Source: Cryphonectria parasitica EP155 (taxonomy: Eukaryota; Ascomycota; Sordariomycetes; Diaporthales; Cryphonectriaceae). From it: 64,000 bases of DNA. A program made the position numbers and the translations under genes. A model generated the notes under the pieces. The model made no database searches and was not told where the DNA came from. It saw nothing but the letters and a program-made list of their open reading frames with translations. This document shows positions 35,467 through 47,494 of this stretch, piece by piece. How positions within the stretch are numbered: the first letter of the stretch is position 1; every line of letters starts with the position of its first letter. The stretch lies in assembly GCF_011745365.1 (NCBI RefSeq), contig NW_024468912.1, positions 4,402,001 to 4,466,000 on the forward strand, written 5' to 3'.

Positions 35467-37900
35467 CTGTTGTCAGAATGGCGAGCAGCGTGCTGGCCAT
35501 GGGACTTGGATGGTGGGCTTTGTTTCCCTCTATGGAAATGTGTTCTTTGGGTGTGTGTGTGGGTGTGTGGGTGTAATTTTTTATTTTTTTTTGTTTGTGT
35601 AGGCTGGTGCTGGTGGTTGATTGATTCATGATGGAGGCACCTCGTCTCTTTTCTCTCTTTTACCCCTTTTTGGTTTTGTCCAGCATCCAATCGTTTCATT
35701 GCTTGTTTCCTTCGTCTTTTTGGACGGGACTGGGACATCATCTGCCTGCGACAATGTTGCCGGGACGAGGCTTGAGACGAGCCCTGTGGTAATTACCATT
35801 ATCTGACCCCATTTGTCACCTGTTTTTCCGATGCAATCATTCAGCCCGCCTCGTTAGCATTTTTCTTGCCCCTTGGTGACTTTGCCGCCAAGTAAGTATG
35901 CATGAGCCAGGGGAGGTGGGAGAAGGCCGCTTACGAAGCTCTCCGGGGACGAATACGATCAAGAGGTAGTACTATATTAAATAGGATGATACAGCTGAGG
36001 CTATGGCCACAAGTGGGCTGCTGCTGTGGTACAGACCTGCTGCCCGTGCCGGGCCCGGAGGGGTTTGTGAGACGATGACGGGGAAGTAAGCCGCCTGGGT
36101 CCTTTTTTTTTTTTGCTGCCATCTCCCTCTTCAGCCCAGTCCCGTCTGGGTTTTTTTCAGCTGGGGAAGGGTAAAATGAAGGATTCTTTCTGTTGACCGC
36201 GAGTTTCACAACCTGTAGCTGCAGACTCAAAGAGGCAACATTATTGTCTATCCAGAAACGTTGAGGAAATGTGATTACTCGTTTGCCAGGCGTCGTCAAG
36301 AGATGACGTGACGATCAGGTCCATTTCTTTCTTCCTCTCCCGCGCGGCTTTCTGCAAGCGATATGTCACATCTTATTTGATTTAGACTCTCCTCCTTTCC
36401 GCTTCCTCTCCGCGGCAGCGTCCTCAGAAGCTCCCGGCTCCTTCAGATTGCTTTTCCTTCGCTTCGTCTCCAGAATCGATACTACCGCGGCTTGCAGGCG
36501 CCAGGGTTGTTTTTGAAAACTCTTGGGACTGAGGGGGCAGGATTTGAATCCCTGGGCTCTCCGGGGGCCTCTCGGATCTGGAATGTAGAATGTGCCATGA
36601 GTAAGTACATGATGACATTCGGGGAATTTGTGCCTTTGGCCTGGGCCTTTTTTCACCTTCTCCTTTTCTGCTCCTGTCGAAATCTCGCTACTATATAGCA
36701 CGACTTAGATAGTGAAAGTCTCGTTACACAGCATCGCGGCTCGTCGGCTATAGGTCTTACATTAGCACGTCGATTTTTCTTCACTTCTTCTGTGGTTTCA
36801 GTGGCGGGACCCTAAAGGAAAAGCATCTTAAAGGAACCTTGCATGCATCGGGGAACGGTTCATCGAAAATGAACCACCCCCGTGAGACGTTGTATTACCA
36901 CGGTGCAACAGTTGACCCACGACGTCGGACTATGAGTGGCCAGACACATTGTCACCTTGGTAGATGAAAAGCTTAAGAGGGTGGAGAGAGAAAGACAAAG
37001 AGGAGCAAGATTTTTACCATAATTCACAGTTACCACTACGGAGAAAAGGTAAGATAACCGAGGACAGACCCTCACTCAAGACCCCAGGCCGAATCTCGTA
37101 ACGACTTGGGCCCCTCCTCCGGGGATTTGACCCGAATGGTCTATATCGTACGATGTATATAATACCCACTTGCAACCCTGTCAGTACAGAGCGGGACAAA
37201 ATTGAAGGGAAAAGAGAAAAAGAATACCCTTTCACACACATCATTAACTGTCATTATATACGTGTAACGTGATGGCTCGGCTGGATGACGACTCTCATCT
37301 ATGTTGGACCTCCTACCCTTCATTTGCGGTCACGGGCCCGGTTCTGTGGCGCGCCCCAGGTGGCTTGGTCTCCACAATAACGGGTTTGGAGTTTGCTGAT
37401 GCCCAGCTGTCGGATGGATCGGGGGCGCCTGAGACACAGACATGTAATTGCTCGCTGTCTCAGCTCTTTACTTTCCCTAGTGTTCTGCATGGGGTGGATG
37501 AATATCCCTCCAGAGACCATCAACTTTCAGAGTATCAGTACATAGGACAACTTCAAGGGCACGCCGTTACACTGCATGCACAAGCTACAATTGTACTCGT
37601 AATGCGGACTTGCAGTTCCGCTCCTTGGGCACATTGTAAGAAGAGACCATCATGAGACTGCCAAGTTGCTTTTGAGGCATAGTCTGAAAAGAGAGTGCCA
37701 GCCAATGGTGAAGTGTCGTAGTAGAGATGGTCTAGAGTGGACGAAGGATCAGGAACGACATGGGGGTGTTAGGTCCAAGGAAGAGATCACACGCCCTGGC
37801 AACAATTGTAGCGACTACTACAGTAGACTGTGTGATCTATTCGGATTGCGACACTGGCAACGAACCCATCCTGGGTCATCTGCAGGTGGCTGGCTATACA

Positions 37901-40900
37901 ATCACAAATAGTCGGGTAAAACTACTGTTCCAAGGGGGTTTTATAGCCGTTATCTGCAAGGCCGGAAACTCGTACCTGTAATTATGACTCCAATTTACGC
38001 ATAATAAGTTACCAGCTATGAACTATGTTATGAATTATGATACTTATCTGGGCCTTCAGCTTGCTGCGCTGCGGGGGAGAATCCTCATCTGCGAGGTGAT
38101 ACCGCTATAACTCGGAGATGGAACCAATTCGGTCACTGGAGAGGCGTCGAGGAGAGGCAAATAGTCTTCAGGAATCCCCGATGTAACGTAGAATGTCTAT
38201 TTAGCCGTTGTTATCACAACTATGTGCTCCTCAAACGTGGAGATTATATCGAGGTTGACAATGGTCAGTGAATGTGAGTAATTCGCTCAAGATATAACAA
38301 CGGGACTTTTAACCCACAGTAAATGTAACTACGAATAATGAAGTAAGACTGTTCCTGCTTAAGAGTTCAATTATACGACGGATAATTGCTATTAACCTAT
38401 TCCAACACTTGAGTTTAATGGTCATGTATTCACACTTGCGGTGACTGACCTTGCGCATTACCCACGCCTCAACACAAGTTCTTGCTGCGTTGAAATCCTA
38501 CCACTACCTAGGCACAGTCCTTCCGATGGCTTGAATTCGTACACACTCGGTATTCTTTAGATTGGACTCATTATTCACTACTTCGTGTAGTCTGTGGCTT
38601 TCAACAAAGGTCAAGCAACACCGCATCTGTTCGTTGGCCATGCGGAATCCAGCGCGCCCGCCCGGGTGAGTGGAATGGCAATCAGGCCATTTCTGTACAC
38701 TTCAGCCTCACGAGATCTTACGACGAGTATTCCAACAAGCCTCGTAAACGGCCTCAATATCCCAGCCGTTGCCCGCCGGCGAATCAGGCCCAAATGTGGC
38801 ACGTCCACGGTCACACAGGTCTTACGCCCCTTCAAAGCAAGGACGGGACAACGTTGAGGGAAAAATACAACGCAATAATCCGATGCAAGTAGATAACATT
38901 TTGCCACAGGTTCCTCACCGACTGCTAAGCGAATCAATAATATATACGTACATTCAGGGGGAAAGAATCACGTTGCATCGCTTCGAAAGTCCAACCTGGA
39001 GAAGTAAAAGACTGCGCCTCCGCCCCCCCCCCTGGCCTGTCTTGTGTGCCTTATCCTGAGCGGCCGTGATAGGTACGATCCGCACGAGACGTGCATATGC
39101 TATAGATCTCAAGAATTTCGCTTCCTCTCAGAGACGGTCGCTCTGAGGGGCCGGCTGAAGCTTGTGGTGTGGTCCAACATGGGTAAAGAATACAAAGAAA
39201 GAGGTCAAGGTAGCAGCGCTGGCTGAGCCGTGTGATGAGAGCTGATGGACATCGTGCAGAAGAGAGATGACATTTTGAGACATGGGGGTGGGAAAAGGAA
39301 GGGGGGGGGGGTGACGAGGCCGGTGTCAATTGCGGCTGCGGTGGAGTGAGAACTGACGACAATAAAACGCATCTGTCCTTGCAGATGCGGGCCACCCGGC
39401 TATTCTTATATGTTATAAACAAATCTCGGGAAGGCTGCGAGATTGGCACCGGGAACAGCACAGTAGAAAAAAGTAAAGGTACTCGTCATAAAATCGATCC
39501 CTGCACTTCAGCCTCCCGGTCACTTCTTGTGAGCAAGTACTACATGGTTTTTATGGAGCATATGCTGGCAGCAGCCAGTCGCAACGATGCCCATATTTGG
39601 GCCTGTGATTAAGCGAGACGGCGATCACAGGGGTGTTATACGTGATGGTTGGGGGAGAAAAGGTCCCTACATGCTGCAACGTATAGGAGACCGTACCGGA
39701 GATGTGTACTCCTCCAGGGCTAAGTACTTACCATAGTATAGGATTGTATTCTACAAAAAGTATAGTTTTCGCAAGGGGGTTATAGGAGATATTTTCCTTC
39801 TTGCTCTTTTTCCGAAACCCACTCGGTACCGTTGCATCAGTTCCTGTTCAAAGATCCCAGGTCCATAGTGCGCAAGTCGTCAACCGTCAAGCCCCCGAAA
39901 AGTGGAGGTCAGCACATTAATTCCTCACAAGTGCGGGTCAGACCGTTGCAATATCCAGACCTGCGTCTACATAGTATAGGATGTACTTGGTTCTCAAGTC
40001 CCCCTGACAGGTGACATGCTAAATGACATGATGGTGTGTGGCTGGTATACCTTGTTTCACCTGCATGGGGGCCCTGCCCTGCAAGCTAGACTTAATCTAT
40101 CACTGTGTCCCTGTGTGACGGATCAAGAGACATGAACCAGAGGTACCTGCTTTGTATTGAGATCCTGGCTGTCGAAGAGTGCGATTTGACTTTGTTGTCA
40201 CTATAGCTATCTATCATGGTTCCTGGTAGTCTCGGGCCAACTAAGGAGGCGAACCAAAAGAAATTGAATCTCTGTGAGATGCAATGCAACCCGCCATTGA
40301 CATGAGCCCAACCAGATCCAGACCCCCTGAAAACACGGCATGTTTCGACCCAATGAGAGAAACAATGACTTATCACCCATCCGAGATGTGATAAACTCTT
40401 TCACCTAGCGGCCAGAGGGGGTGCTGAGATACCGTTGAAAGCCTCCCGCCCACCAAGGCTGGTGGCTGAATGACGATTTTGTGTAGAAAAGGTGGCTGGC
40501 AATAATGCAGTGCACTCAATCAACTTCAGTCACTGGAAAGTGGGCAGTTCATTTGGCTGGCTTGGACTTATCTTGAGTTGTAGAGATATCTGAGACTATA
40601 TCTTTATATTATAATTAACCAGCAGACTAAAATGACTCAGGTAACTCTGGAATAAGTCTCAAGTGAGGAATGGGGCTCAAAGCGTTTAAGTTTATGGTGC
40701 AAGTAGAGTAGCGGAAACTGCAAGAGCACAAGCGCTCTTCTAGTTGATCTTTGGTGTCAATGCACTCATGTCACAGACCCGGAGACGTGTCATTCTGTCA
40801 GTTATACATGTGCTGATTGTGAGATGTTACCCTTTGCACAGAGCTATAGATCACTCCATTTTGAGTCAGTACTGTTGTATGCTATCCTTATTAAACATCA

Positions 40901-42695
40901 TATGCTATTCACTCTGAATCTGAGATAAGGCATGGGGACCTTGTTGTCAGACCCAGGTATCAGTAGTCTTTTCTCTATGGCTGGTTCTGACATGCAGGAA
41001 GTGTGTTGTTGATGCATCAAGACCTCTGTCTTTGAGTCTGCTGGTAGTAGTGTCCAGCTCCTTAGGCTTCACAAAATTTCAAGTTTACACTGCTGAGAGC
41101 AGCCTTCATAAACAAGTCACAACTTTTTTGATCTTGAAGGATCAGTATTTGGTTGGATTGACCCAGATGGGTTTTAGTGCACTGGCTTAACGTCTCCATG
41201 TCTTGAAGAGCCCATGTGCGATTTTTATGAACCTCTTCAAATACATGGTGCTCGAACAGTCTCTATTCACGGGATATGGCTCCATTAGAAGCTCCGACTA
41301 GTTGTCTTATTGCTACAATATACCTGAGAAACAGTAATATTTAACATTTTCGTGGGAATTGGCCAAGGAGGTGTCTTATCATCAAGGTGGCATTGAACAT
41401 TAGCCCTGATTTCCACTTGTAAATATCGGATCTGTCTTTGCATTTGGAAATGTACATCTATTTGGAACATTCGACATGGACGAAAAGAAGTCTTTAAAGT
41501 GACCATGTTTCAGTAGTTATGTCAGTAGGTTGAGAGAAGATGAAGATGTGCATAATATTGTCTTGACTACTCCTGGTGGGAGAGACAATTGCCAGTCTCT
41601 AAGAATTGGCCATACCTTATATTTCGTCCCACAACTACTCTCCATCGACAGGGCTTTAGCAATTTTTAACAAATTAGATACTGGAAAAGGGCAGTCTCTC
41701 TTTGCAAGAATTTCGTCAGACCCCAGGGGCGCAGATGTTGTTCATTCATCGTCACTTGTGGATGCTGTGCCTGCTCAAGTATGTAAGCAGTCTCTCATTC
41801 TTTCAAGAATTGGTAAGGAGGTCGTTATATAAGAGCTATATTCATCATAAAGGCGTAGCTAGTGACCTAGTCTCTAAAGCAAGCTCTGACCCATGGCCTT
41901 TGCAGTGAATACTCAAGAAAGTGTACCCATCACATTGTTGACCTGCTTCTTGCTCCGTGTTCTGTGTTTTGTTCAATACGGGGCATCATGATGCTGTTTC
42001 CAATCTCCGTTCACCAGTGTAAATACTCCTCGTAATTAAGAAATGTAGCCGCAACAAATTGTCTTGTCCGGAATTAGCAGAGTGCAATGGAATTACTTCC
42101 ACAGTAAGAATGAAAACCCACTTGAGAGTGCCAGTGCAATATTACAAATCCTGCAACAAAAGGTACTACAGTAGGAATGAAGATATCCCACCTTGATTAG
42201 TTGACATAATTCTAAAGTAGCAGGAAAATTGCGTCTTGGCCGCTGATCCGATCTCATAGTGATCTGACGGGAGCCTCTGCCGATAGAATCTGGAGTTAAT
42301 CGCCGATAAAGTAGGAGCCTAACAGCGGTAGCGCCGAAGTTATCGTTGCCGGCCAGGAAGCCGATGATCGTATTAACATTAAATCCGACGAGTATGGTTG
42401 GGCAGTGGAGATCCCGTTAGGACCGGCGCCTGTGAGGTATAGGCTGAATCTGAACGTCGAATTGCGAAATGGTGGATCTCAACTGGCGTGCGGAGAGGGT
42501 ATTTGTCAAGATAGCTCGTGACGTAGATACATTTGTATATATTGACGACATCATTTTCCTTCGACGAGAGTGAATGAAGTCTCAAAATTAGACATCTTTC
42601 CCGCCCTCTCATCAGGCCAGTGTCTGCAACAGAGTTTCTTTCATACATAATTACCGTAAATCAACTTTTGAGATTGAAATACGCCAAGAGACAAG
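37901..42695. other. Gene desert, distal AT-richer part and GRE2-type promoter
   Basis: About 4.8 kb visibly richer in A and T than the rest of the desert, clearest at 40560-40640. Only short frames occur. It contains the broken small-protein ORF at 38708-38899 and runs into the promoter of the GRE2-type gene. The composition shift suggests different origin or C-to-T decay, but no transposon domain or terminal repeat was recognised. Confidence 0.5.
38708..38899 (-). pseudogene. Broken small cysteine-rich secreted-type ORF
   Basis: From an ATG at 38899 the minus strand reads 25 codons with a short hydrophobic leader-like start, hits an in-frame TAA (38824-38822), then continues in the same frame for 37 protein-like codons to a TGA at 38710-38708. 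The second segment has a balanced composition with two Cys, Trp-Asp and Glu-Ala-Val-Tyr-type patterns unlike random DNA, and five Cys are present in all. A second TGA follows at 38704-38702. The TAA could come from CAA by a single C-to-T change. Reading: a decayed gene for a small secreted protein, or a gene whose intron I cannot place. No family is recognised. Confidence 0.35.
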
Positions 42696-43923
42696 ATGAC
42701 TAAAGTACTCCTCACTGGTAAGTTGCTCAGCTCCAATTGTTCTCTAGACAGAACAGCACAGAACAATTGCTAACACAAGAGACTGTAGGCGGTTCTGGCT
42801 TCATCGCCGGTAAGCAACTCACACCTGCGAGTCTCGACACGCGCTGACCAGAGGCTTCCTTTACAGCTCATGTCCTTGAGACGCTCCTTCAGCGGGGCCA
42901 CTCAGTGGTGACCACCGTTCGGTCGCAGGACAAGGCAAAGAAGATCCACGATGCCCATCCTAGCATCGGAAAGGACAAGCTCGAGACCCTCATCGTGCCC
43001 GACATCGCGAAAGAGGGGGCCTTTGACGAAGTCGTCAAGACCCCTGGTCTCGAGGCCGTCTTGCACACAGCCAGCCCTTTCCACTTCAAGATCAGTAAGG
43101 CCTGTCCCTTCACCAGTCAAATCCTCATAGTACATAGCTAGAGGCCGCTAACCCCACCTTTCCAGACGATCCTCAAAAGGATCTCATCGACCCAGCTGTC
43201 ATCGGCACCACCGGCATCCTCAAGGCCATCACCAAGTCCGCGCCAGGCGTCAAGCGCGTGGTCATCACCTCGTCCTTCGCGGCGATTCTGGACAAGGACA
43301 AGATAACGGACCCCAACGCAACCTTTACCGAGAAGTCCTGGAACCCCGTGACGATCGACGAGATCCACGAAAGCCCCGCCATCGCCTACCGGGCGTCCAA
43401 GAAGCTCGCCGAGAAGGCAGCATGGGACTACGTCCAAGCAGGCGCCGGCTTCGACCTCGTGACCGTCAACCCGCCCATGGTCTTCGGCCCCGTCGTGCAC
43501 TACCTCGCGAGCCTGGACGCCATCAACACCTCCAACGAGCGGTTCGTCTCCCTCGTGCAGGGCGGCTGGCGGAACAGCGAGAACAAGATCCCCGACACGG
43601 GGGTGAATATCTGGGTGGACGTGCGTGACGTGGCGCTCGCGCACGTGCTGGCCATCGAGAAGCCCGAGCTGGCGGGCAGGAGGCTGTTCACGACGGCTGG
43701 GTACTACTCAAACCGGGAGATCCTCGACGCGGCGAGGAAGAATTTTCCTGAGCTGGCAGACAAGTTCCCTGCCGAGGGCGCCACGGGTGGAGAGCCGATC
43801 CCGGCAGACAAGACGTTCAAGTTTGACAACAGCGAGACAACCAAGGCGCTGGGTTTCCAGTGGACGACGCTGGAGACGACGACTTCGGATACGCTGAAGA
43901 GCTTGATTCCTTTTCTCAAGTAG
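42696..43923 (+). CDS. NADPH-dependent reductase of the extended SDR family (GRE2/dihydroflavonol reductase-like), four exons
   Basis: Reduces aldehydes or ketones with NADPH; the family includes yeast Gre2 (methylglyoxal and 3-methylbutanal reductase). Exons: 42696-42717, 42789-42809 (only 21 nt), 42867-43094 and 43166-43923. Introns of 71, 57 and 71 nt have GTAAGT..TGTAG, GTAAGC..TACAG and GTAAGG..TCCAG ends. The product is 342 aa, the usual Gre2 length. The glycine motif TGGSGFIA (residues 7-14) is split across exons 1 and 2, which supports the microexon. TVR (about 31-33) is consistent with NADP preference, ITSS at about 124-127 carries the catalytic Ser, and YRASK (Tyr165, Lys169) completes the active site. 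NPPMVFGP follows near residue 190. Likely cytosolic, as no targeting signal is seen. It converges on SIT4, about 600 bp away. Confidence 0.9.
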
Positions 43924-44537
43924 ACGGGGAAATGGAACGGAGGAGAGGCGGGTTCTTACATATATAGACGGACTTACTCGAGTATGCAGGTCATGGTCTA
44001 TAGACATCATCAAGTCGAAATGAGGCCTCGAGGCTGTCTTACACCATGAGAAGATGTGCTTCTTGAGTAGTTGACTTATGATTGAGCCCTTGGTGCCGCG
44101 AGCTTTGGGCTCCCAAAGCAAGACGAAATGACCTAATAGATCATCTTGTATCGTGTCACTGGGAGTTCAGGAACCATAAATGGTATCCGCACTTCTGTTT
44201 GCAGAATCATCTGCAGCTGATCAAATCAAAAATTGGCCCAATAGATTGATTGCATCGCAATGCACCATAGCGGGCCCAGGATGTGTGGTCATACAGATGG
44301 ATGTTCGAATTCAGTGTCGTCGTGTGTTCAGTTCGTGGTGCCCTCTTCCAAACGAGGGGGTATCAAATGCAGCAGCCATGGTAGGACCTTTCCACCCTAA
44401 TTATACAATACGTGTCTTTGATATGAGACACCACTGTATCCGTAAAAAAAAACGCCTTCCGCGATGTCATGGAACCCTTGCATCTAGTATCTACAGCAGC
44501 CGAGAGGAATGGAGTCGTGAGAAACTACGCGCAACGC
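43924..44537. other. Convergent intergenic region between the GRE2-type gene and SIT4
   Basis: About 600 bp with both 3' UTRs. A frame of 145 codons on the + strand (44180-44617) overlaps the SIT4 3' end and has no protein-like features; I see no gene. Confidence 0.6.
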
Positions 44538-45939
44538 CTATAAGAAGTAGTCGCTTGGTCCTCGGCGACCTGCTGGGACGTGCCGCTGGTCGTCGGGGAC
44601 GGCTGAGAAGATGCTGAACTTGGTCTCCAGGGTCTTGTCGACTGTCATGATCGAGGCCACGTTGCCACACCTATAGCAATAGTTGGGAGCAGACCACACC
44701 GTCACAACAGACTTCTCCGGGAAGTGAAACTGGCGAGGAAATCATGTCAGTGGGATGACGATATCGATGCGAATCTTTTCTGTGTGTGGAGTTGTGCTGA
44801 CCTTGTAGCCCTCATTGACCAGCTGGTGGGCTCTTGCAATGGTCTTTAGACCGTTGACATGATTGAACTCAGTGGCGACTTTATCACCAAAGAGCCAGCC
44901 CGCCCCGCGGGGACTCACTGCCCAGGTGTCGATATCCTCAGGATCGCTCCATACCAAGTCACAGAACGCACCCTCATGGGGAATCTCCTGCGCCCGAGCG
45001 ACGACCCGAATCTGATCGATAGTCCGGATCTCGGGGCTGAGGCCACCATGCACGCACAAAACCGTTCCATCGACGATGGCTGCGAGAACGAGGAAGTCAA
45101 ACACTTGACAGCAGGCCTTCCAGACCGATGCGTTGCCGTACTTGGTCTGGCATTCCTCGTAGAAGCCGTAGACTTGGGTGATCTGCCGGGACTCATGGTT
45201 GCCTCGGACGAGCACTATGCGATCGGGATACCTGCGAGACTGTGAGCTTCCAGGTGGAATCGGATGACAGGAGCAGCAGCGGCGCTACCTACTTTGCCTT
45301 GAGACACATCAACAGTGTAAAAGTCTCCAGACTGAAATATCCTCGGTCGACAAAGTCTCCGAGAAACACGAATCGAGTATCGGCCGACTGCGACTCGCCC
45401 GTCGCAGCACTAGGAGAGCCTGGGGTTGCCGTTTTCTCGATGCTCTCGGTGGACGTGTTGGGGCCGTCATCCTCTGCATCGCCTCCTGCATCCCCAGGGA
45501 TCCCAGCATTCTTTATCTTCTTCTTTAATTTGGGGTTTGTGATCTCGGTTGGGGGTTCGAGGTCATCAGACGTTATGACGGTCGTGGCTGTCTGGGGCGC
45601 CTGGACATTGGTCTCACCAGGCATCCCGCCGGCGACCCTAAATAGCTCGAGCAGATCGTAGAACTGGCCATGGATGTCACCACATATCGTGACGGGCGTC
45701 ACGACGGGCTGTATGTTCGACTCTGTCCTGGCAGTCAGCGGGAACTGGCACCATCAGGAGATCGTGGTCCATGAAAGAAAACACCACGTACCCTCCATGA
45801 GCACCTCCTTGACCATCTCACAGAGCTGCTTCATGACAGACTCGGGCAGATAGTGACATTGCTTGGCTTCCTCCAGCCATTCGTCCAGACTGGCGCCAGG
45901 CCTTAACGTGGCCGGGCCTGGTTTTGGAATGGTCGCCAT
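44538..45939 (-). CDS. SIT4: PP6-type serine/threonine phosphatase catalytic subunit Sit4, four exons
   Basis: Metal-dependent protein phosphatase of the PP2A/PP4/PP6 group; in yeast Sit4 acts with SAP subunits in G1 progression, TOR signalling and cell-wall integrity. Exons: 45939-45792, 45722-45293, 45231-44802 and 44729-44538; introns of 69, 61 and 72 nt have GT..AG ends. Product 399 aa, against about 310 for yeast Sit4. Catalytic motifs: GDIHGQ (64-69), GDFVDRG (171-177), RGNHE (202-206), and [11 protein letters not shown] near the C-terminus. [24 protein letters not shown] matches Sit4/PP6 better than Ppg1 or PP2A. The C-terminal DYFL is the methylation-type tail of this group. About 80 residues of Pro/Thr/Ser/acidic, low-complexity sequence (about 85-165) are inserted between the first two motifs. 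Divergent from UPF3. Confidence 0.92.
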
Positions 45940-47494
45940 GATGAGTCGGTGTTATGTCTTGGGAAGACCTGCGAGGTCGTCCGAACGTCAGGAAAGACGC
46001 TTCGACAGGCTGAAGAAGGGGGAGATGATGTCGATGCCCTCTGTGGCAGGGAGACTCGAGGCGAGAGGACCGAGGTCGGATTGTTCACGTGCTTCAGGAT
46101 GCTGCATGACATCAAAGTTAGCATGGTTTAGTCAGCAGGTCTGCTTATAAGGAGTGGGCGATAAGGTCCCTACCTGAAGATGCATCAAGTGAAGGCAGGA
46201 AGCTCGGTTGATTCAAAGGGCAGGAAGTAAAGATTCCTCGACTTGGTGAAGGTGAATCGGAGATGGGGGCAGGGTTCCAATGTACAAGACTACCAAGCTG
46301 CTGGGAGGCTTCCAGCCGCACAATCCACGATGACTCAGCAGCCTCCCACTTGGGCATGGTGCCCCTCTGGGTTTTCAAGGCCTGCCTGCCAGGCCCGCCT
46401 ACTGTATGGTAGTGCTTCCTTCATTAGCATCGCCTGTCTCAGCCATGGTCTGCTTTGATCAACATCGCTTTTGCATTGACTTATAGCCTCCCATATACTC
46501 ATTCTTACGGAAGAATCCCCGGAGAAATGATAGCTATTTTTCTTCTGTTCTTTTCTTCTTTCTTTCTTTTTTTCCTTCGGGCTTCTTTCTTGAAAAAGGA
46601 AACAGAGATACAATGTATTATGCCTTGTTGTTGATCCTAAGCTTCGTACTTAACGAAGTCCTACAAAGATAGTGCCTGCCTCTAGCAGCCAATTTGGACT
46701 TGCTAGATAAGCTGTGCCCGTCTCGGGCTGTTCCAATGCTGAGTTGGTGGAAAAGTCTCATATAGTAACTCTAGATGTAGATATGGCATGATAGATTACA
46801 GCAGTGACTAGATCGTTCAGGTTCTATCACTGAGAGAAGAAATGCTGAGATTGTAGTACTGCTTAGTGGGGTGATTCACCTGCAGAAGAGTGTGCCTATG
46901 TAAGTAGCTTGCGATGTTGCAGTGTTGCACACCTTCCTTTCCTTCTTCTTCTTCTTCTGCTTAACCATTTCTTCCCTTTGATAACATGATACTTTTTCTG
47001 CTTCTGCATGCTAAATAACTGTAAGCAGCTCCAAGAATTTCTGCTTCTGCCGAGTTGGCAAATTATCATCATTCTTTTGGCGGGGTACTGTGCTGTGAGC
47101 CTCAGGGTCTAGAGGGGGCCCATCATACCTGCTACTTCATATGGTACAGAGCCTAGACCACCCTTCCCCCGCCTTGTCCCCATGCTATTTCCATCTACAT
47201 TCACCACTGCTGTGGTACAATGTGAGCATCAGCAGCGCAAATATCACCAGAAACACTTTCCCCCTTATTCTCAGTAACAGCAGCAGTGCTGGTTCTCTTT
47301 CAACCACTGGAGCTGGTCAATCATTTAAACCGAGACCCCCTGGTCTAGTGCCTGTGCCGGATCAGAGCAGCACTTGTCTCTTCCCAAGGTTGTCTAACTG
47401 CTAAGAGCCCCACCACTCTATATCGCCTCCCAGCTTAGAGCGCACCTTGGGACACTCCACCGACAAGCGACTTGGTGTTCCAAGTCACATCTTG
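45940..47494. other. Divergent intergenic region between SIT4 and UPF3
   Basis: About 1.55 kb containing two promoters. A CT-rich stretch at 46540-46590 and another at 46935-46965 are typical leader or promoter elements. No supported gene. Confidence 0.6.

Larger units (their letters stand above)
18001..37900. other. Gene desert, central part
   Basis: About 20 kb of mixed-composition DNA without a recognisable gene. The longest ATG-initiated frame is 241 codons (21334-22059, +) and others are below about 205 codons; none shows a known domain, a conserved motif or paired splice sites. G or C homopolymers of 12 or more bases occur repeatedly (for example at 18359, 19670, 27701, 28769, 29062, 31593, 33334 and 33915), along with (AC)17, (CTG)10, GTGTGC repeats, a 24-A run and many CT-rich tracts that look like fungal leaders. 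No transposase, reverse transcriptase, terminal repeat, tRNA or rRNA was seen. Confidence 0.6.

Noticed and set aside
36538..36556. tRNA T-arm-like sequence GGATTTGAATCC
   Set aside because: The loop resembles a TPsiC loop, but the closing G53-C61 pair is absent and no D-arm, anticodon arm or acceptor stem can be paired around it on either strand.
15045..42695. Centromere
   Set aside because: Filamentous-fungal centromeres are usually long, strongly AT-rich and full of mutated transposons; most of this region is of mixed composition with G/C runs and lacks transposon traces.
45400..45640. Unspliced intron explaining the Sit4 insertion
   Set aside because: A GTGAGA exists at its start, but the whole region is open in frame. 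Removing it down to the TCGCAG near its end breaks the frame; a GATGCAG acceptor would keep the frame but remove only part of the insert. Kept as coding, with RNA-seq as the test.
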